From DATHVR01 sp035461175 (lineage in GTDB: Bacteria > Actinomycetota > Acidimicrobiia > Spongiisociales > ZC4RG35): a stretch of 6,763 bases of DNA. Position 1 is the first letter of the stretch. Every line of letters starts with the position of its first letter. The notes beneath the pieces were generated by a model. That model was not told where the DNA came from. It saw only the letters and a program-made list of their open reading frames with translations, and ran no database searches. The DNA is taken from contig DATHVR010000040.1 in NCBI GenBank assembly GCA_035461175.1, positions 1 to 6,763 of the forward strand, read 5' to 3'. The position numbers and the translations under genes are program-made. Positions 1 through 5,640 of the stretch are shown piece by piece.

Positions 1-55
1 ATCGGAAGTCGATGATCCAAAGGACTGATCTCGGGTCGGGACGGGGAGGCGATGG

Positions 56-235
56 TCACAGCGTCCTCGCCTTCTCGGATACTGACCCCCATCCACCGCC
101 AGCAGCCTGACCGCAACTCTTCATCGAAGACACGCCTGGCCCATAGGTGACCAACCATCTTCGAGACACGCACTCGATGACAGAAGCTGGGGTCTGCCTC
201 AGGGCCCGCAATAAGGGTGCAAGTCCTGCGGTCAT
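56..235 (-). CDS. Possible unrecognised gene near the left edge (59 aa or frameshifted)
   Basis: I do not recognise this. The reason to list it is a textbook Shine-Dalgarno on the minus strand (AAGGAG at 249-244), eight bases before an ATG at 235. The frame from that ATG stops at position 56 after 59 residues, with no recognisable motif. Another minus-strand frame (first full codon after its stop at about 239) stays open to the window edge and reads somewhat protein-like, for example VGHLWARRVFDEELRSG. It has no good start of its own, only GTG at 173 or ATG at 158. A start in one frame and an open body in another would fit a frameshifted gene, like the neighbouring remnants. It could equally be chance. 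Confidence 0.25.
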   Translation of the reverse strand: MTAGLAPLLRALRQTPASVIECVSRRWLVTYGPGVSSMKSCGQAAGGGWGSVSEKARTL

Positions 236-448
236 AACCTCATCTCCTTGGGGTTGCACAAACCCGCACTACTGCTGGGAATAGTCCGACCTGTGGTGAT
301 CGGGTAGTGGCAAAGGTCACATTCAGCAGGGAAGGAAGAAGCGCAGAGCCGGGCAAGAACCCTCGTGGCCGAGATCCTGCTGAGACTCTCACCGGATGCA
401 GGTCCAATGGCCCTGCCGTCATCCGTTCAGATCGGCGAGTGTGACGCA

Positions 449-1011
449 ATGAGAAGCCGGCCGACTGGAGAGAACTCAGCCCGGATAGCGGCACCTGTCC
501 GCCTTCACTCTGATCGACGCCGCTTGTCGTCCTGGTCGACGAGGGCGGTTCTCGTGGCAGCGGTGTTAGGGACGGCGCTTGCCTACATGAGCGATGACAT
601 GCTCAACCTGGCCATTCCCTCAGTGGCCGGGGATCTGCAAGCCACCGTCACCGACGCTCAGTGGTTCCTCAACGCCTACTACGTTGCCTTGGTGTCCGGG
701 GCGCTGGTAGCCGGATCGATCGGTGACATCGTCGGGCATCGGCGCATTTTCCTAGGCGGCATCCTCTTTTTCTCCGCAGGGCGCTGGGATGTGCCCTGGC
801 CCCGGCGGTAGGCGTGCTGGTGGCAAGCCGGTTCCTCCAGGGCCTCGGCGCCGCCATACTGATCACTGCTGGGCTGGCCCTAGTCTCCCGGCACAACCCG
901 CCCGAGCACCGCGGGAGAGCCGTCGGGCAGTACCTGGGACTGGTGGCGGCAGTACCTGCAATGGGCCCCTTTCTCAGTGGAGCCCTCCTCGAGGTGTTCT
1001 CTTGGCGATGG
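449..1011 (+). pseudogene. MFS multidrug transporter (DHA2/EmrB type), frameshifted and truncated
   Basis: This is the N-terminal third of a proton-driven drug exporter of the 14-segment DHA2 branch. From the ATG at 449 it reads a basic N-terminus, then TM1 with LNLAIPSVAGDL (the usual 'V.ALP.I..DL' motif), then QWFLNAYYVALVSGALVAG and the motif-A-like GDIVGHRR. At 779-781 the frame breaks: after F-S-A-G the sequence resumes in the -1 frame as ALGCALAPAVGVLVASRFLQ, the expected continuation, so one base appears lost. The second frame runs through LQGLGAA, ERGRA-like HRGRAVGQYLG and GPFLSG...FSWRW at 1011, about the end of TM5. Beyond that, homology switches to another family. Nine or so membrane segments are missing, so it cannot make a working transporter. 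A GTG at 365 is an alternative start in the same frame; neither start has a strong Shine-Dalgarno. Confidence 0.8.
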
Positions 1012-1020
1012 TTGTCCGTT

Positions 1021-1212
1021 GGACTCCTTGGCATCTACATCACGGTGTTCCGACCTCGGCAGCTCCGCTGGGGAGCCACAGACGAGGAGGTGGCCCGCTC
1101 GATGCCAGGCGACGAAATCGTGGCTCGCCCGTCTTCAACGCTACCAGGGCAGTGACCGTCAACGCTCGACCCGAGGAGCTGGCCATGGCTGGTTCAGATC
1201 GGGTTCGGCCGG
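1021..1212 (+). pseudogene. Internal fragment of an SRPBCC-family protein, two frameshifts
   Basis: In the frame following the MFS fragment, the sequence reads a short hydrophobic stretch (LLGIYITVF) and then RPRQLRWGATDEEVARSMPGD. I recognise this as the N-terminal region of actinobacterial SRPBCC-superfamily proteins that begin with one membrane helix. Near 1129-1131 the match moves to the -1 frame (VFNATRAVTVNARPEEL). Near 1181 it moves by -1 again (PWLVQIGFGR, ending at 1212; a W codon is expected at the break). Spliced, this gives the family's usual order 'RWGATDEEV..PGD....TRAVTV.A.PEE.WPWLVQIG'. No start codon of its own is visible, and the START-like domain after VQIG is absent. It is a dead fragment fused to the MFS remnant upstream and abutting the AAA remnant downstream. 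The family call rests on remembered motif order. Confidence 0.65.
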
Positions 1213-1274
1213 AGGTCGGCGTCGTCGCGCGTCTTGGGTAGGGGCTTCAACGAAGAGACGGTGAGGTCGGCGTC
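1212..1274 (+). repeat. 12-bp direct repeat at a gene-fragment junction
   Basis: GAGGTCGGCGTC occurs exactly at 1212-1223 and again at 1263-1274. Both copies encode Asp-Ala-Asp-Leu on the minus strand within the AAA remnant. The first copy lies exactly where homology changes from the SRPBCC remnant to the AAA remnant, so it may relate to how the two were joined. Confidence 0.5.
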
Positions 1275-1434
1275 CCGACCGTCCGGATAGAAGCCGCTCC
1301 AGCTCGTCGGCCAGCGTGTCGTGGCGCTTGCGGCGTTCCTCGACCACGATCTCTTCGGCTACGCGGTGGAAGGCTGCATCGTCCCCACGCTGGTGACTCT
1401 GGATCATCCGCTTAACAAGGTCACTACGAGCCAT
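1212..1434 (-). pseudogene. N-terminal remnant of an AAA-family ATPase (IetA-like)
   Basis: From an ATG at 1434 the minus strand reads MARSDLVKRMIQSHQRGDD, then FHRVAEEIVVEERRKRH and LADELERLLSG. This is a charged helical leader that I associate with AAA ATPases encoded next to subtilisin-like (S8) serine proteases, the IetAS type of defence module. At about 1284-1279 the frame breaks by one base. The next frame continues GRDADLTVSSLKPLPKTRDD, the linker expected before the ATPase core, up to about 1212. The Walker A and B motifs and the whole ATPase domain are missing, as is any S8 protease. The truncation point coincides with the end of the SRPBCC fragment. There is no convincing Shine-Dalgarno upstream. 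The AAA assignment is from family knowledge and is moderately sure; the IetA link is an inference. Confidence 0.6.
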
Positions 1435-1782
1435 CGGGAGCGTCCATCTGTTGACAACGAGCTGCCTGCATCAAGTCAGGCATGTTAACCCTTGCAGCCT
1501 TTGACGTAACAGGCAGTCGGTTCGTGTTCCATGTCCGCGTGCCCTCTCTATCCAGTGAGTTGATGGTACGAGCTGGGTGTGTCAGATATCCGCCTTTCAC
1601 TGTTACGCCCACCGCCGGCCTCGATGGGCTCCGACCGGGTGCTCATTATTCCGCGGGGACGGCTTGACCCCGAACTCGGTATGGCTTGTGTGCGGCCACC
1701 ACAGAGTGTGGCCTGGCGCGACCCATGACCGCCTTAGACCATCGATCGGACTTGCTTGTCTTAGATCAGAACACGAGCGCTC

Positions 1783-1803
1783 GGCATCAGTCTGGCATCA
1801 GTC
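1783..1803 (+). repeat. Tandem 10-mer GGCATCAGTC x2
   Basis: GGCATCAGTC is at 1783-1792 and 1794-1803, separated by one T, giving an 11-base period. It is probably a small tandem duplication or slippage product. No function is apparent. Confidence 0.7.
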
Positions 1804-1815
1804 AGCGCCGTCGAC

Positions 1816-1857
1816 CGGTAGAAGACCCGGTAGAAGAAACCGCCTAAACGGTAGAAG
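1816..1857 (+). repeat. Three copies of CGGTAGAAG beside the tRNA terminator
   Basis: The 9-mer CGGTAGAAG is found at 1816-1824, 1828-1836 and 1849-1857. Seen on the tRNA's own (minus) strand, it is CTTCTACCG repeated three times directly after the terminator hairpin, where the U-tract would normally be. The centre-to-centre spacings are 12 and 21 bases. It could be a processing or protein-binding element, or a decayed duplication. Confidence 0.65.
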
Positions 1858-1885
1858 CCCCGGTCAGAACTCTCTCTGACCAGGG
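1858..1885 (-). terminator. Terminator hairpin of the fMet tRNA gene
   Basis: On the minus strand, CCCTGGTCAGA (1885-1875) pairs with TCTGACCGGGG (1868-1858) around a six-base loop: 11 pairs with one T·G wobble. It begins eight bases past the tRNA's CCA end. The downstream sequence is pyrimidine-rich (CTTCTACCGTTT) and not a pure U-tract, which is common in high-GC genomes. Confidence 0.75.
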
Positions 1886-1892
1886 CCTTCGG

Positions 1893-1969
<77 letters not shown>

Positions 1970-1983
1970 TCGTTGTGGCCTTC

Positions 1984-2011
1984 ATTGTAGGACTCGTTTC
2001 ACCCAAGGCAA
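1984..2011 (-). promoter_or_regulatory. Promoter of the fMet tRNA gene
   Basis: On the minus strand there is TTGCCT (2011-2006), a 16-base spacer and TACAAT (1989-1984). The -10 is one mismatch from consensus. Initiation about seven bases later, near 1977, would leave a leader of about eight bases before the mature tRNA 5' end at 1969. Confidence 0.8.
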
Positions 2012-2081
2012 AAGGAGATAGGTACTGGGTTTCGACTTCACCGACAGTGGGTAGGGCTCCCGAGAGTGAAAGGGGAGACCT

Positions 2082-2249
2082 ATGTTGAACATCGACAGCC
2101 ACATCTACGGACCCACCGATGTGCCGAGCACCAGACGGCTGGCTCAGGTGGAAGCCGCTCATCAACGAGCGACTCAACAGCGCACCGCGCTTCTGATAGT
2201 TGCCGCCAACGTCGTTGGAATCGCACTCCTCCTCCTTACCACCACCTGA
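2082..2249 (+). CDS. Small tail-anchored membrane protein, 55 aa, unknown function
   Basis: I do not recognise the family. The ATG at 2082 follows AAAGGGGAG (2069-2077) by four bases, a good Shine-Dalgarno that supports translation. The protein begins MLNIDSHIYGPTDVPS, continues with a polar, probably helical stretch (RRLAQVEAAHQRATQQR, about residues 18-34), and ends in a single hydrophobic segment (TALLIVAANVVGIALLLL, about residues 35-52) with the C-terminus TTT. There is no signal-peptide arrangement, so a C-terminal anchor with a cytoplasmic head is the natural reading. The gene is divergent from the tRNA and converges on the FMN reductase, so it is probably monocistronic. A weak promoter (TTCGAC at 2031, TAGGGC at 2052) is possible. 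The start, RBS and hydrophobic tail make a real gene more likely than chance. Confidence 0.7.
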   Translation: MLNIDSHIYGPTDVPSTRRLAQVEAAHQRATQQRTALLIVAANVVGIALLLLTTT

Positions 2250-2259
2250 ACGTGGACCC

Positions 2260-2286
2260 GCGAGCCGGCCTCAGTCGCCGGCTCGC
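2260..2286. terminator. Shared hairpin between convergent genes
   Basis: GCGAGCCGGC (2260-2269) and GCCGGCTCGC (2277-2286) form a perfect 10-bp stem with a seven-base loop. It starts 10 bases after the stop of the 55-aa gene, and its loop contains the stop codon of the FMN reductase on the other strand. There is no T-run on either side, so its action as a bidirectional terminator is inferred from position and symmetry. Confidence 0.6.
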
Positions 2287-2837
2287 TCCATGATCTCGAC
2301 CAGTTTGTCGAGTAGTTCACTCAGGAACTTCTTGCCGGTCTCGTCCTGGAAGGTCCCGTCCTCATCGAACTTGGATCGGGCATCCGCGACCAGCACCTCG
2401 GGGCGTTGCACCACCTGGCAGTCGTTGTAGACCAGGGTCTGCCGCAGTTGGCTCTGGGCGCGGGCGGTGCCGGTCATCCCGGTGGCCGCACCCATGATCG
2501 CCGCTGGCTTTCGTCTCAGAGCCGACTCGCCCGGCGGGCGTGACGCCCAGTCGAGCGCGTTCTTGAGAACACCGGGAACGCCCCGTTGATACTCGGGAGT
2601 GGAGATCAAGAGTCCGTCTGCATCGGCGATCGCCTGCTTCCAAAGGACTACCGGCTCGGGGTCGCCGGCCTTCTCGACGTCGGCATTGAACATTGGAATG
2701 CCCTCGAGGTCGAAGGCGACGATATCGAGTCGGGTGCCGGCCAAGTCGGCGGCCGTGTCGATCAGGGCACGATTGAACGAGCCCCGGCGGAGGCTGCCCG
2801 CCACGCCCAGGACCCGGAAGGGGGTTGGAGAGGTCAT
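2271..2837 (-). CDS. NAD(P)H-dependent FMN reductase (ChrR/YieF-like flavoprotein)
   Basis: This is a soluble flavodoxin-fold oxidoreductase that uses NAD(P)H and bound FMN to reduce flavin, quinones or compounds such as chromate. The 188-residue length is the usual length of the family. Residues 7-12 form the first beta strand. The FMN-phosphate loop GSLRRGSFN is at residues 14-22. The signature S-T-P-E-Y-Q...G-x-P-G-V-L-K-N-A-L-D-W spans residues 79-97. A glycine-rich G-A-A-T-G-M-T-G loop follows near residue 116. All key positions are present. The start at 2837 is preceded by only a modest AGGA about 10 bases upstream. The gene is transcribed toward the 55-aa gene and away from the DUF222 gene; the 126-base divergent region contains the LexA box, about 97 bases from this start. 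The physiological substrate cannot be read from sequence. Confidence 0.92.
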   Translation of the reverse strand: MTSPTPFRVLGVAGSLRRGSFNRALIDTAADLAGTRLDIVAFDLEGIPMFNADVEKAGDPEPVVLWKQAIADADGLLISTPEYQRGVPGVLKNALDWASRPPGESALRRKPAAIMGAATGMTGTARAQSQLRQTLVYNDCQVVQRPEVLVADARSKFDEDGTFQDETGKKFLSELLDKLVEIMERAGD

Positions 2838-2928
2838 GTCCGGGTCCTACCCGACGGACACAACTCGGAAACCTGGAAGGCCGACGCGCCCTGAATCCTC
2901 TCGATACACATAAAGCATGACAAAGTAC

Positions 2929-2957
2929 TTGCTATCGAACGTATGTTCGATTAGGGT
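2929..2957 (+). promoter_or_regulatory. Promoter of the DUF222-HNH gene, leaderless type
   Basis: TTGCTA (-35, 2929-2934), exactly 17 bases of spacer and TAGGGT (-10, 2952-2957) precede the ATG at 2964 by six bases. The predicted transcript would therefore start at or next to the A of the start codon. No good Shine-Dalgarno is present, which agrees with leaderless translation, common in actinobacteria. The spacer contains the LexA box. Confidence 0.65.
2935..2950. promoter_or_regulatory. LexA (SOS) box TCGAACGTATGTTCGA
   Basis: A perfect 6-4-6 palindrome, TCGAAC-GTAT-GTTCGA, matches the actinobacterial/mycobacterial LexA operator TCGAAC-N4-GTTCGA with no mismatch. It fills 16 of the 17 bases between the -35 and -10 elements of the HNH gene, so bound LexA would block RNA polymerase and DNA damage would release it. 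Several 13E12-repeat genes of Mycobacterium tuberculosis are known to be LexA-regulated, which supports the reading. Confidence 0.85.
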
Positions 2958-2963
2958 AGAGAC

Positions 2964-4355
2964 ATGCGGGAGAGTGGACCCGAAATCCTTATAGAGCCAA
3001 GGACCCGGATGGAGCCAAGGACGCTGTTGGAGAGTGACAGCGGGTTGGATGACAGGCCCGAGGAAGCCGCCCTGACCGGTGCCCACCAGCCCACCGGCCG
3101 GCTTAGCACCCTCGAGCACCTCCCCACCGGAACCTTCCACTCCCTCTTGCTCGACTCGGTGGATCGCACCGAGCACAACGGGCACGATCTCGTTCACCTC
3201 ATCCAGGCCCGCGTCCGCGAGATCTCCCGCCTCCAGGCCGAGTTGTTCTCCGACATGATCGAGCTGTCCTACTGCCCTCCCTCCGGCCCCGGTGACCCTC
3301 CCCTCCGCCAGCAGGAAGTAGACGAGTTCTGCGTCGACGAACTCAGGGCCGCCTTACGATGGACTCGGCGGGCAGCCGACAACAACCTCGACCTCGCCTG
3401 GCGCCTCGTCGAGAGACTGCCCCGGGTCTGGGAAGCGCTCCGGGACGGGTGGATCGACCTCCCCCGGGCACGCACCATCGTTCACTCCACCGACCATCTC
3501 GACGAGGCGATGGCCCGTGGCGTTGCCGATCAGATTCTCGACCGCGCGCCCGACATAACCACCGGCCAGTTGCGGGCGGCGCTGCGACGCCTCTGCATCG
3601 AGGCCGACCCTGATGATGCCGCCAAGCGCTACGAGGAGGGACTGGAAGAGAGAAGGGTCGTGGCCGAGGCCAATCCGGATGGGACCGCCGATCTGTTTGG
3701 CCTGAAGCTGCCGGTGGACCGGGTGGCGGCGATCCAGCGACGTATCGCCCGGATCGCACAAAACCTCAAGACCCGAAGAGAGCAGAGGACTCTCGACCAG
3801 ATCAAGGCCGACGTGTTTCTCCAACTGCTGGAGGGCCACCAGTTCAGTCATTCTCCTCGCTCGCCCGCCTCATCGACGGCCGGCAGGCCGAAGGTCGATA
3901 TCAGCGTCCCGCTCACCACACTGCTCGAACTCGACGAGCAGGCCGGTGAGATTCCCGGATGGGGCCCCGTCATCGCCGACATCGCCCGCCAGGCGGTGGA
4001 ACGCTCCCCCGACGGGTCGTGGCGAGTCGTGGTCACCGACCCCGACTCCGGCGCCGTGCTCTGGGACGGAACCACCAAACGTCGACCCACCGCCGCCCAG
4101 CGACGTTACGTCGAGGTTCGCCAGACCGTCTGTGTCTTTCCCACCTGCCGGCTACCGGCGACACAGTGCGATCTCGACCACGAGATCCAATTCAGCAAGG
4201 GCGGCCCCACGGTCGTCAGACACCTCCATCCCGGATGTCGTCACGACCACAACGTCCGCCATAAGGGTGGATGGAAGGTACGCCGCCTTGCCCCCGGGGT
4301 CTATGAGTGGACCAGCCGCCACGGCCATGTCTACGTGACTCGGCCTCCTCCCTGA
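2964..4355 (+). CDS. DUF222 / 13E12-repeat family HNH endonuclease, SOS-controlled
   Basis: This is a 463-residue protein with the two-part layout of the family. A long alpha-helical DUF222 region covers about residues 50-330 (for example DELRAALRWTRRAADNNLDLAW and the following charged helices). A C-terminal HNH nuclease domain covers about 385-440. Visible nuclease residues are the CxxxxC knuckle C390/C395, the D-L-D-H dyad at 403-406, the G-G-P-T turn at 413-416, C425-R-H-D-H429 and H433 followed by G-G-W437. The Asn that usually comes before Leu after the GGPT turn is His420 here. HNH domains cut or nick DNA using one metal; the biological target of 13E12 proteins is not established. The start at 2964 is fixed by the promoter and LexA box, and no Shine-Dalgarno is needed if leaderless. 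Met16 lies within a tandem 18-base duplication (EPRT twice). The gene ends 56 bases before the MFS gene on the same strand. It looks intact. Confidence 0.92.
   Translation: MRESGPEILIEPRTRMEPRTLLESDSGLDDRPEEAALTGAHQPTGRLSTLEHLPTGTFHSLLLDSVDRTEHNGHDLVHLIQARVREISRLQAELFSDMIELSYCPPSGPGDPPLRQQEVDEFCVDELRAALRWTRRAADNNLDLAWRLVERLPRVWEALRDGWIDLPRARTIVHSTDHLDEAMARGVADQILDRAPDITTGQLRAALRRLCIEADPDDAAKRYEEGLEERRVVAEANPDGTADLFGLKLPVDRVAAIQRRIARIAQNLKTRREQRTLDQIKADVFLQLLEGHQFSHSPRSPASSTAGRPKVDISVPLTTLLELDEQAGEIPGWGPVIADIARQAVERSPDGSWRVVVTDPDSGAVLWDGTTKRRPTAAQRRYVEVRQTVCVFPTCRLPATQCDLDHEIQFSKGGPTVVRHLHPGCRHDHNVRHKGGWKVRRLAPGVYEWTSRHGHVYVTRPPP
2994..3022 (+). repeat. 18-base-period duplication at the start of the HNH gene
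   Basis: GAGCCAAGGAC occurs at 2994-3004 and 3012-3022, giving E-P-R-T twice in register (residues 11-14 and 17-20). It keeps the frame and adds six residues to a non-conserved N-terminus. Confidence 0.6.
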
Positions 4356-4373
4356 CGGAGCCGCCCTCGCCCA

Positions 4374-4404
4374 TTGCCTTCCCGACCACTCATCCTCCTA
4401 GCAT
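4374..4404 (+). promoter_or_regulatory. Possible promoter of the MFS exporter
   Basis: TTGCCT (4374-4379), a 19-base spacer and TAGCAT (4399-4404) lie in the 56-base gap after the HNH gene. Seven bases separate the -10 from the ATG at 4412, so the transcript could again be leaderless; no Shine-Dalgarno is visible. The spacer is longer than ideal. Confidence 0.4.
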
Positions 4405-4411
4405 CCATCCG

Positions 4412-5620
4412 ATGTCTGCCCGGCGCCGCCTCACATTCACCCTCTTCACCGGCGCGGCTCTCGGCACCACCGGCTACATCGCCGCCGCCACAGTCTCCGC
4501 ACTCGTCGTCGAAGAACTCACGGGAAATGCCACCTTCGCCGGCCTTCCCGGAGCGATTGCGATCCTCGGTACCGCCCTCGGCACCTCGCTCCTGTCGATG
4601 CGGGTGGCCGACCGGGGGCGCCGACCCGGCCTGGTGGCGGGCTATGCGGCTGGGGCGCTGGGCGCCACCGCCGCCGCGCTCGCCGTCGCCCTCCAGTCGA
4701 TAGCCCTGCTCCTGGCGGGGATGGTGATCCTCGGTCTCGGCAACGCCTCCAACCAGTTGGCCCGTTATACCGGCGCCGAACTCTTTCCGGCCGACCGCCG
4801 CGCCTCGGCGTTGAGCCTGATCGTGTGGGCGGGCACCATCGGCTCTGTGGTGGGTCCCAGCCTGCTGGAACCGGGAGGGGTCTTGGCCACCGACCGGGGC
4901 GTGTCCGAGCTGGCCGGCGGCTACATCGTCGCCCTGGTCGCCATGGGAGCGGCAATGGTGGTCTATCTGCTCGCCCTCCGTCCCGACCCGGCCTCGCTGG
5001 CAGTCGACACGTTGACCGTTTCGGAACGTCCGAAGTTCGGGGATGCCTTCACCCGACCCCACGTCAAGGTGGCCCTCGCCGCCCTGATCTCGGGACAGGT
5101 GGTGATGGTGGTGATCATGATCGCCACCCCACTCCACATCCGCCATCACGGCTTCGACCTGGGGATCGTTGGCCTGGTCATGAGCGCTCACACGCTGGGG
5201 ATGTTCGCCCTGTCCCCGCTCACCGGAAGATTGGCCGACCTCATCGGGCGCTATCGCACCATCCTCATGGGGCTGGCGGTTCTGGGTGTGTCGGCGATCA
5301 TGGCCGCCACCGCCCCTACCACTTCGACTGGCGTCCTGCTGGTCGCCCTCTTTCTCCTGGGCCTGGGCTGGAATCTGACTTTCGTGGCGGGTTCCGCCCT
5401 GCTCACGGTGGGCTTCGCCCCGGAGTTGCGAGCCCGCGTGCAGGGTCGGGCCGATTCGATCACCTGGGTATCCAGCGCCCTGGCCAGCCTGTCGTCGGGG
5501 GTCTTCTTCGAGTTCACCGACTACCGCATCGTCAGCCTGGCCGGCCTCGCCCTGCTGGCGATCCCCCTGGTCATCGTCCTCCGCAACCGGGCCCAGACAG
5601 TCGCCGTCCTCGTTTCCTGA
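4412..5620 (+). CDS. MFS transporter, 12 membrane segments
   Basis: This is a 402-residue inner-membrane secondary transporter of the major facilitator superfamily, probably a proton-coupled exporter; the substrate cannot be told. Twelve hydrophobic segments can be counted, six on each side of a hydrophilic centre (about residues 190-215, including PDPASLAVDTLTVSERPK). Motif A between TM2 and TM3 is V-A-D-R-G-R-R-P-G (65-73). Its repeat in the second half is G-R-L-A-D-L-I-G-R-Y-R (272-282). The TM4/TM5 region holds LGLGNASNQLARY and GxxGSVVGPSLLEPGG. The ATG at 4412 is chosen because the first membrane helix starts soon after it (MSARRRLTFTLF). The upstream ATG at 4307, in frame, overlaps the HNH gene and would add a Pro-rich tail. 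It follows the HNH gene by 56 bases and may be read through from it, but has its own possible promoter. It is intact and unrelated to the decayed DHA2 transporter at 449-1011. Confidence 0.9.
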   Translation: MSARRRLTFTLFTGAALGTTGYIAAATVSALVVEELTGNATFAGLPGAIAILGTALGTSLLSMRVADRGRRPGLVAGYAAGALGATAAALAVALQSIALLLAGMVILGLGNASNQLARYTGAELFPADRRASALSLIVWAGTIGSVVGPSLLEPGGVLATDRGVSELAGGYIVALVAMGAAMVVYLLALRPDPASLAVDTLTVSERPKFGDAFTRPHVKVALAALISGQVVMVVIMIATPLHIRHHGFDLGIVGLVMSAHTLGMFALSPLTGRLADLIGRYRTILMGLAVLGVSAIMAATAPTTSTGVLLVALFLLGLGWNLTFVAGSALLTVGFAPELRARVQGRADSITWVSSALASLSSGVFFEFTDYRIVSLAGLALLAIPLVIVLRNRAQTVAVLVS

Positions 5621-5640
5621 TCGGCTGTGACCTTGGTCCC

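Larger units (their letters stand above)
1435..1857. other. Gene-free stretch with short repeats
   Basis: I see no supportable gene in these roughly 420 bases. The open frames are short, lack ribosome binding sites and resemble nothing I know. The stretch includes an inverted repeat (GGCCAC 1694-1699 / GTGGCC 1708-1713) and, near its right end, the two sets of direct repeats listed separately. It lies on the 3' side of the fMet tRNA. Confidence 0.5.

Noticed and set aside
770..830. Programmed -1 frameshift in the MFS remnant
   Set aside because: There is no slippery heptamer or supporting structure, and the second frame soon leaves the MFS family, so decay is the simpler reading.
1783..1857. 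CRISPR array
   Set aside because: Repeats are 9-10 bases with irregular 1-12 base gaps and no spacers; they do not fit a CRISPR array.
1..1892. Second copy of the tRNA 3' end as an attachment site
   Set aside because: I looked for the T-arm/acceptor sequence of the fMet tRNA in the left region and found no copy; any distal site would lie outside the window.
2057..2077. CTCCC/GGGAG pairing that could mask the RBS of the 55-aa gene
   Set aside because: Only five pairs; too weak to claim next to the 11-bp case at 5641-5697.
3354..3851. 165-aa minus-strand open frame within the HNH gene
   Set aside because: The sense strand encodes a clear DUF222 protein through this stretch.
4307..4411. Upstream in-frame ATG for the MFS gene
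   Set aside because: It lies inside the HNH gene and adds a 35-residue Pro/Ser-rich leader unlike MFS N-termini; MSARRRL at 4412 directly precedes the first membrane helix.
4331..5191. 286-aa open frame on the minus strand
   Set aside because: It is antisense to the intact MFS gene, and its His/Gly/Arg-rich low-complexity product is a GC-rich shadow.
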